Positions 42,262-42,383 of a stretch of 42,383 nucleotides of DNA are shown here, piece by piece. Origin of the DNA: Desmonostoc geniculatum HA4340-LM1. GTDB lineage: Bacteria; Cyanobacteriota; Cyanobacteriia; Cyanobacteriales; Nostocaceae. Location of the stretch: NCBI GenBank assembly GCA_019359545.1, contig JAHHHB010000059.1:1-42383 (forward strand), read 5' to 3'. The notes under the pieces are model-generated. The model ran no database searches. It had not been told where the DNA came from and worked only from the letters and a program-made list of their open reading frames with translations. The position numbers were made by a program, and so were the translations under genes. Every line of letters begins with the position of its first letter. Positions within the stretch are counted from its first letter, which is position 1.

Positions 42262-42383
42262 TAGGGTTTGCAGAATAAACGAAAAACCTAGATAAATCAA
42301 GAGATTCGGGAGGATAAAAGAGAATAAAGTGCAAGTAAAAAGGATAAAATAGGTAGAAACCCTTGTACCGAGTTGCGTTGAGA
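42262..42383. repeat. Right arm of 122-bp terminal inverted repeat
   Basis: Exact reverse complement of 2-123. It starts 25 bp after the GH65 stop and runs to the last base, so its true extent beyond the window is unknown. It contains its own small inverted motif (AGGGTTT near 42264, AAACCCT near 42358). Confidence 0.95.

Overview
The window looks like a chromosomal contig from a filamentous, heterocyst-type cyanobacterium (Nostocales: Nostoc/Anabaena/Calothrix relatives). The reasons are the very frequent HIP1 octamer GCGATCGC, AT-rich DNA with runs of heptanucleotide tandem repeats, cyanobacterial protein families (TIGR03985-type WYL regulator, Csx19, AAA-like/GGDEF fusions, GH65 phosphorylase) and many small palindromic mobile repeats. 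No rRNA or tRNA gene was recognised. The two ends of the window are a 122-bp perfect inverted repeat (2-123 and 42262-42383). The left copy cuts the 5' end of a DNA methyltransferase gene, so this is probably where an assembly stops at a repeat, or a real inverted repeat pair.

Left third (about 1.2-16.7 kb): a type III-D-like CRISPR-Cas defence island. A leftward pair (TIGR03985/WYL-type regulator and a SpoT-like HD hydrolase) is divergent from a long rightward operon. In order the operon holds a stand-alone Csx3 ring nuclease, a Csx3-P-loop ATPase fusion, Cas10 with GGDD but no HD nuclease domain, a Cas7-like RAMP, Csx10 (Cas5-like), a small helical Cas11-like subunit, a CARF protein with a RelE-like C-terminus, Csx7, a PD-(D/E)xK-like protein, another Cas7-like RAMP, Csx19, a fourth Cas7-like RAMP and an unrecognised 211-residue protein. 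A perfect 20-bp palindrome in the divergent promoter is a candidate operator. There is no cas1, cas2 or cas6, and the only CRISPR DNA seen is a degenerate two-repeat remnant at 16.6-16.7 kb. The expected logic is: Cas10 senses target RNA and makes cyclic oligoadenylate, the CARF-RelE protein is the toxic effector, and Csx3 modules remove or sense the messenger. A HigB/HigA-like toxin-antitoxin pair with its own terminator closes the island.

Middle (17.3-24.9 kb): a histidine kinase and a NarL-type response regulator, then a membrane-spanning pseudokinase fused to a PstS-like substrate-binding domain, overlapped by a zinc-ribbon/FHA protein. This looks like a membrane signalling unit. Next come remnants of kamA and a MATE transporter, each beside one of two inverted copies of a MITE, with an intact ATP-grasp ligase-like gene between them.

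Right half (25-42 kb): an adenylate cyclase, an XPB-type helicase with its Bax1-like (DUF790) nuclease, an AAA-like/GGDEF protein, a ParA-type ATPase, an amino-acid-permease/PAS/GGDEF/EAL fusion, a histidine-decarboxylase-like gene, a decayed histidine kinase and a GH65 disaccharide phosphorylase. With the Cas10, the window carries at least four genes making or degrading cyclic nucleotides. Repeats (heptanucleotide tracts, three kinds of small inverted-repeat elements) fill most long intergenic gaps.
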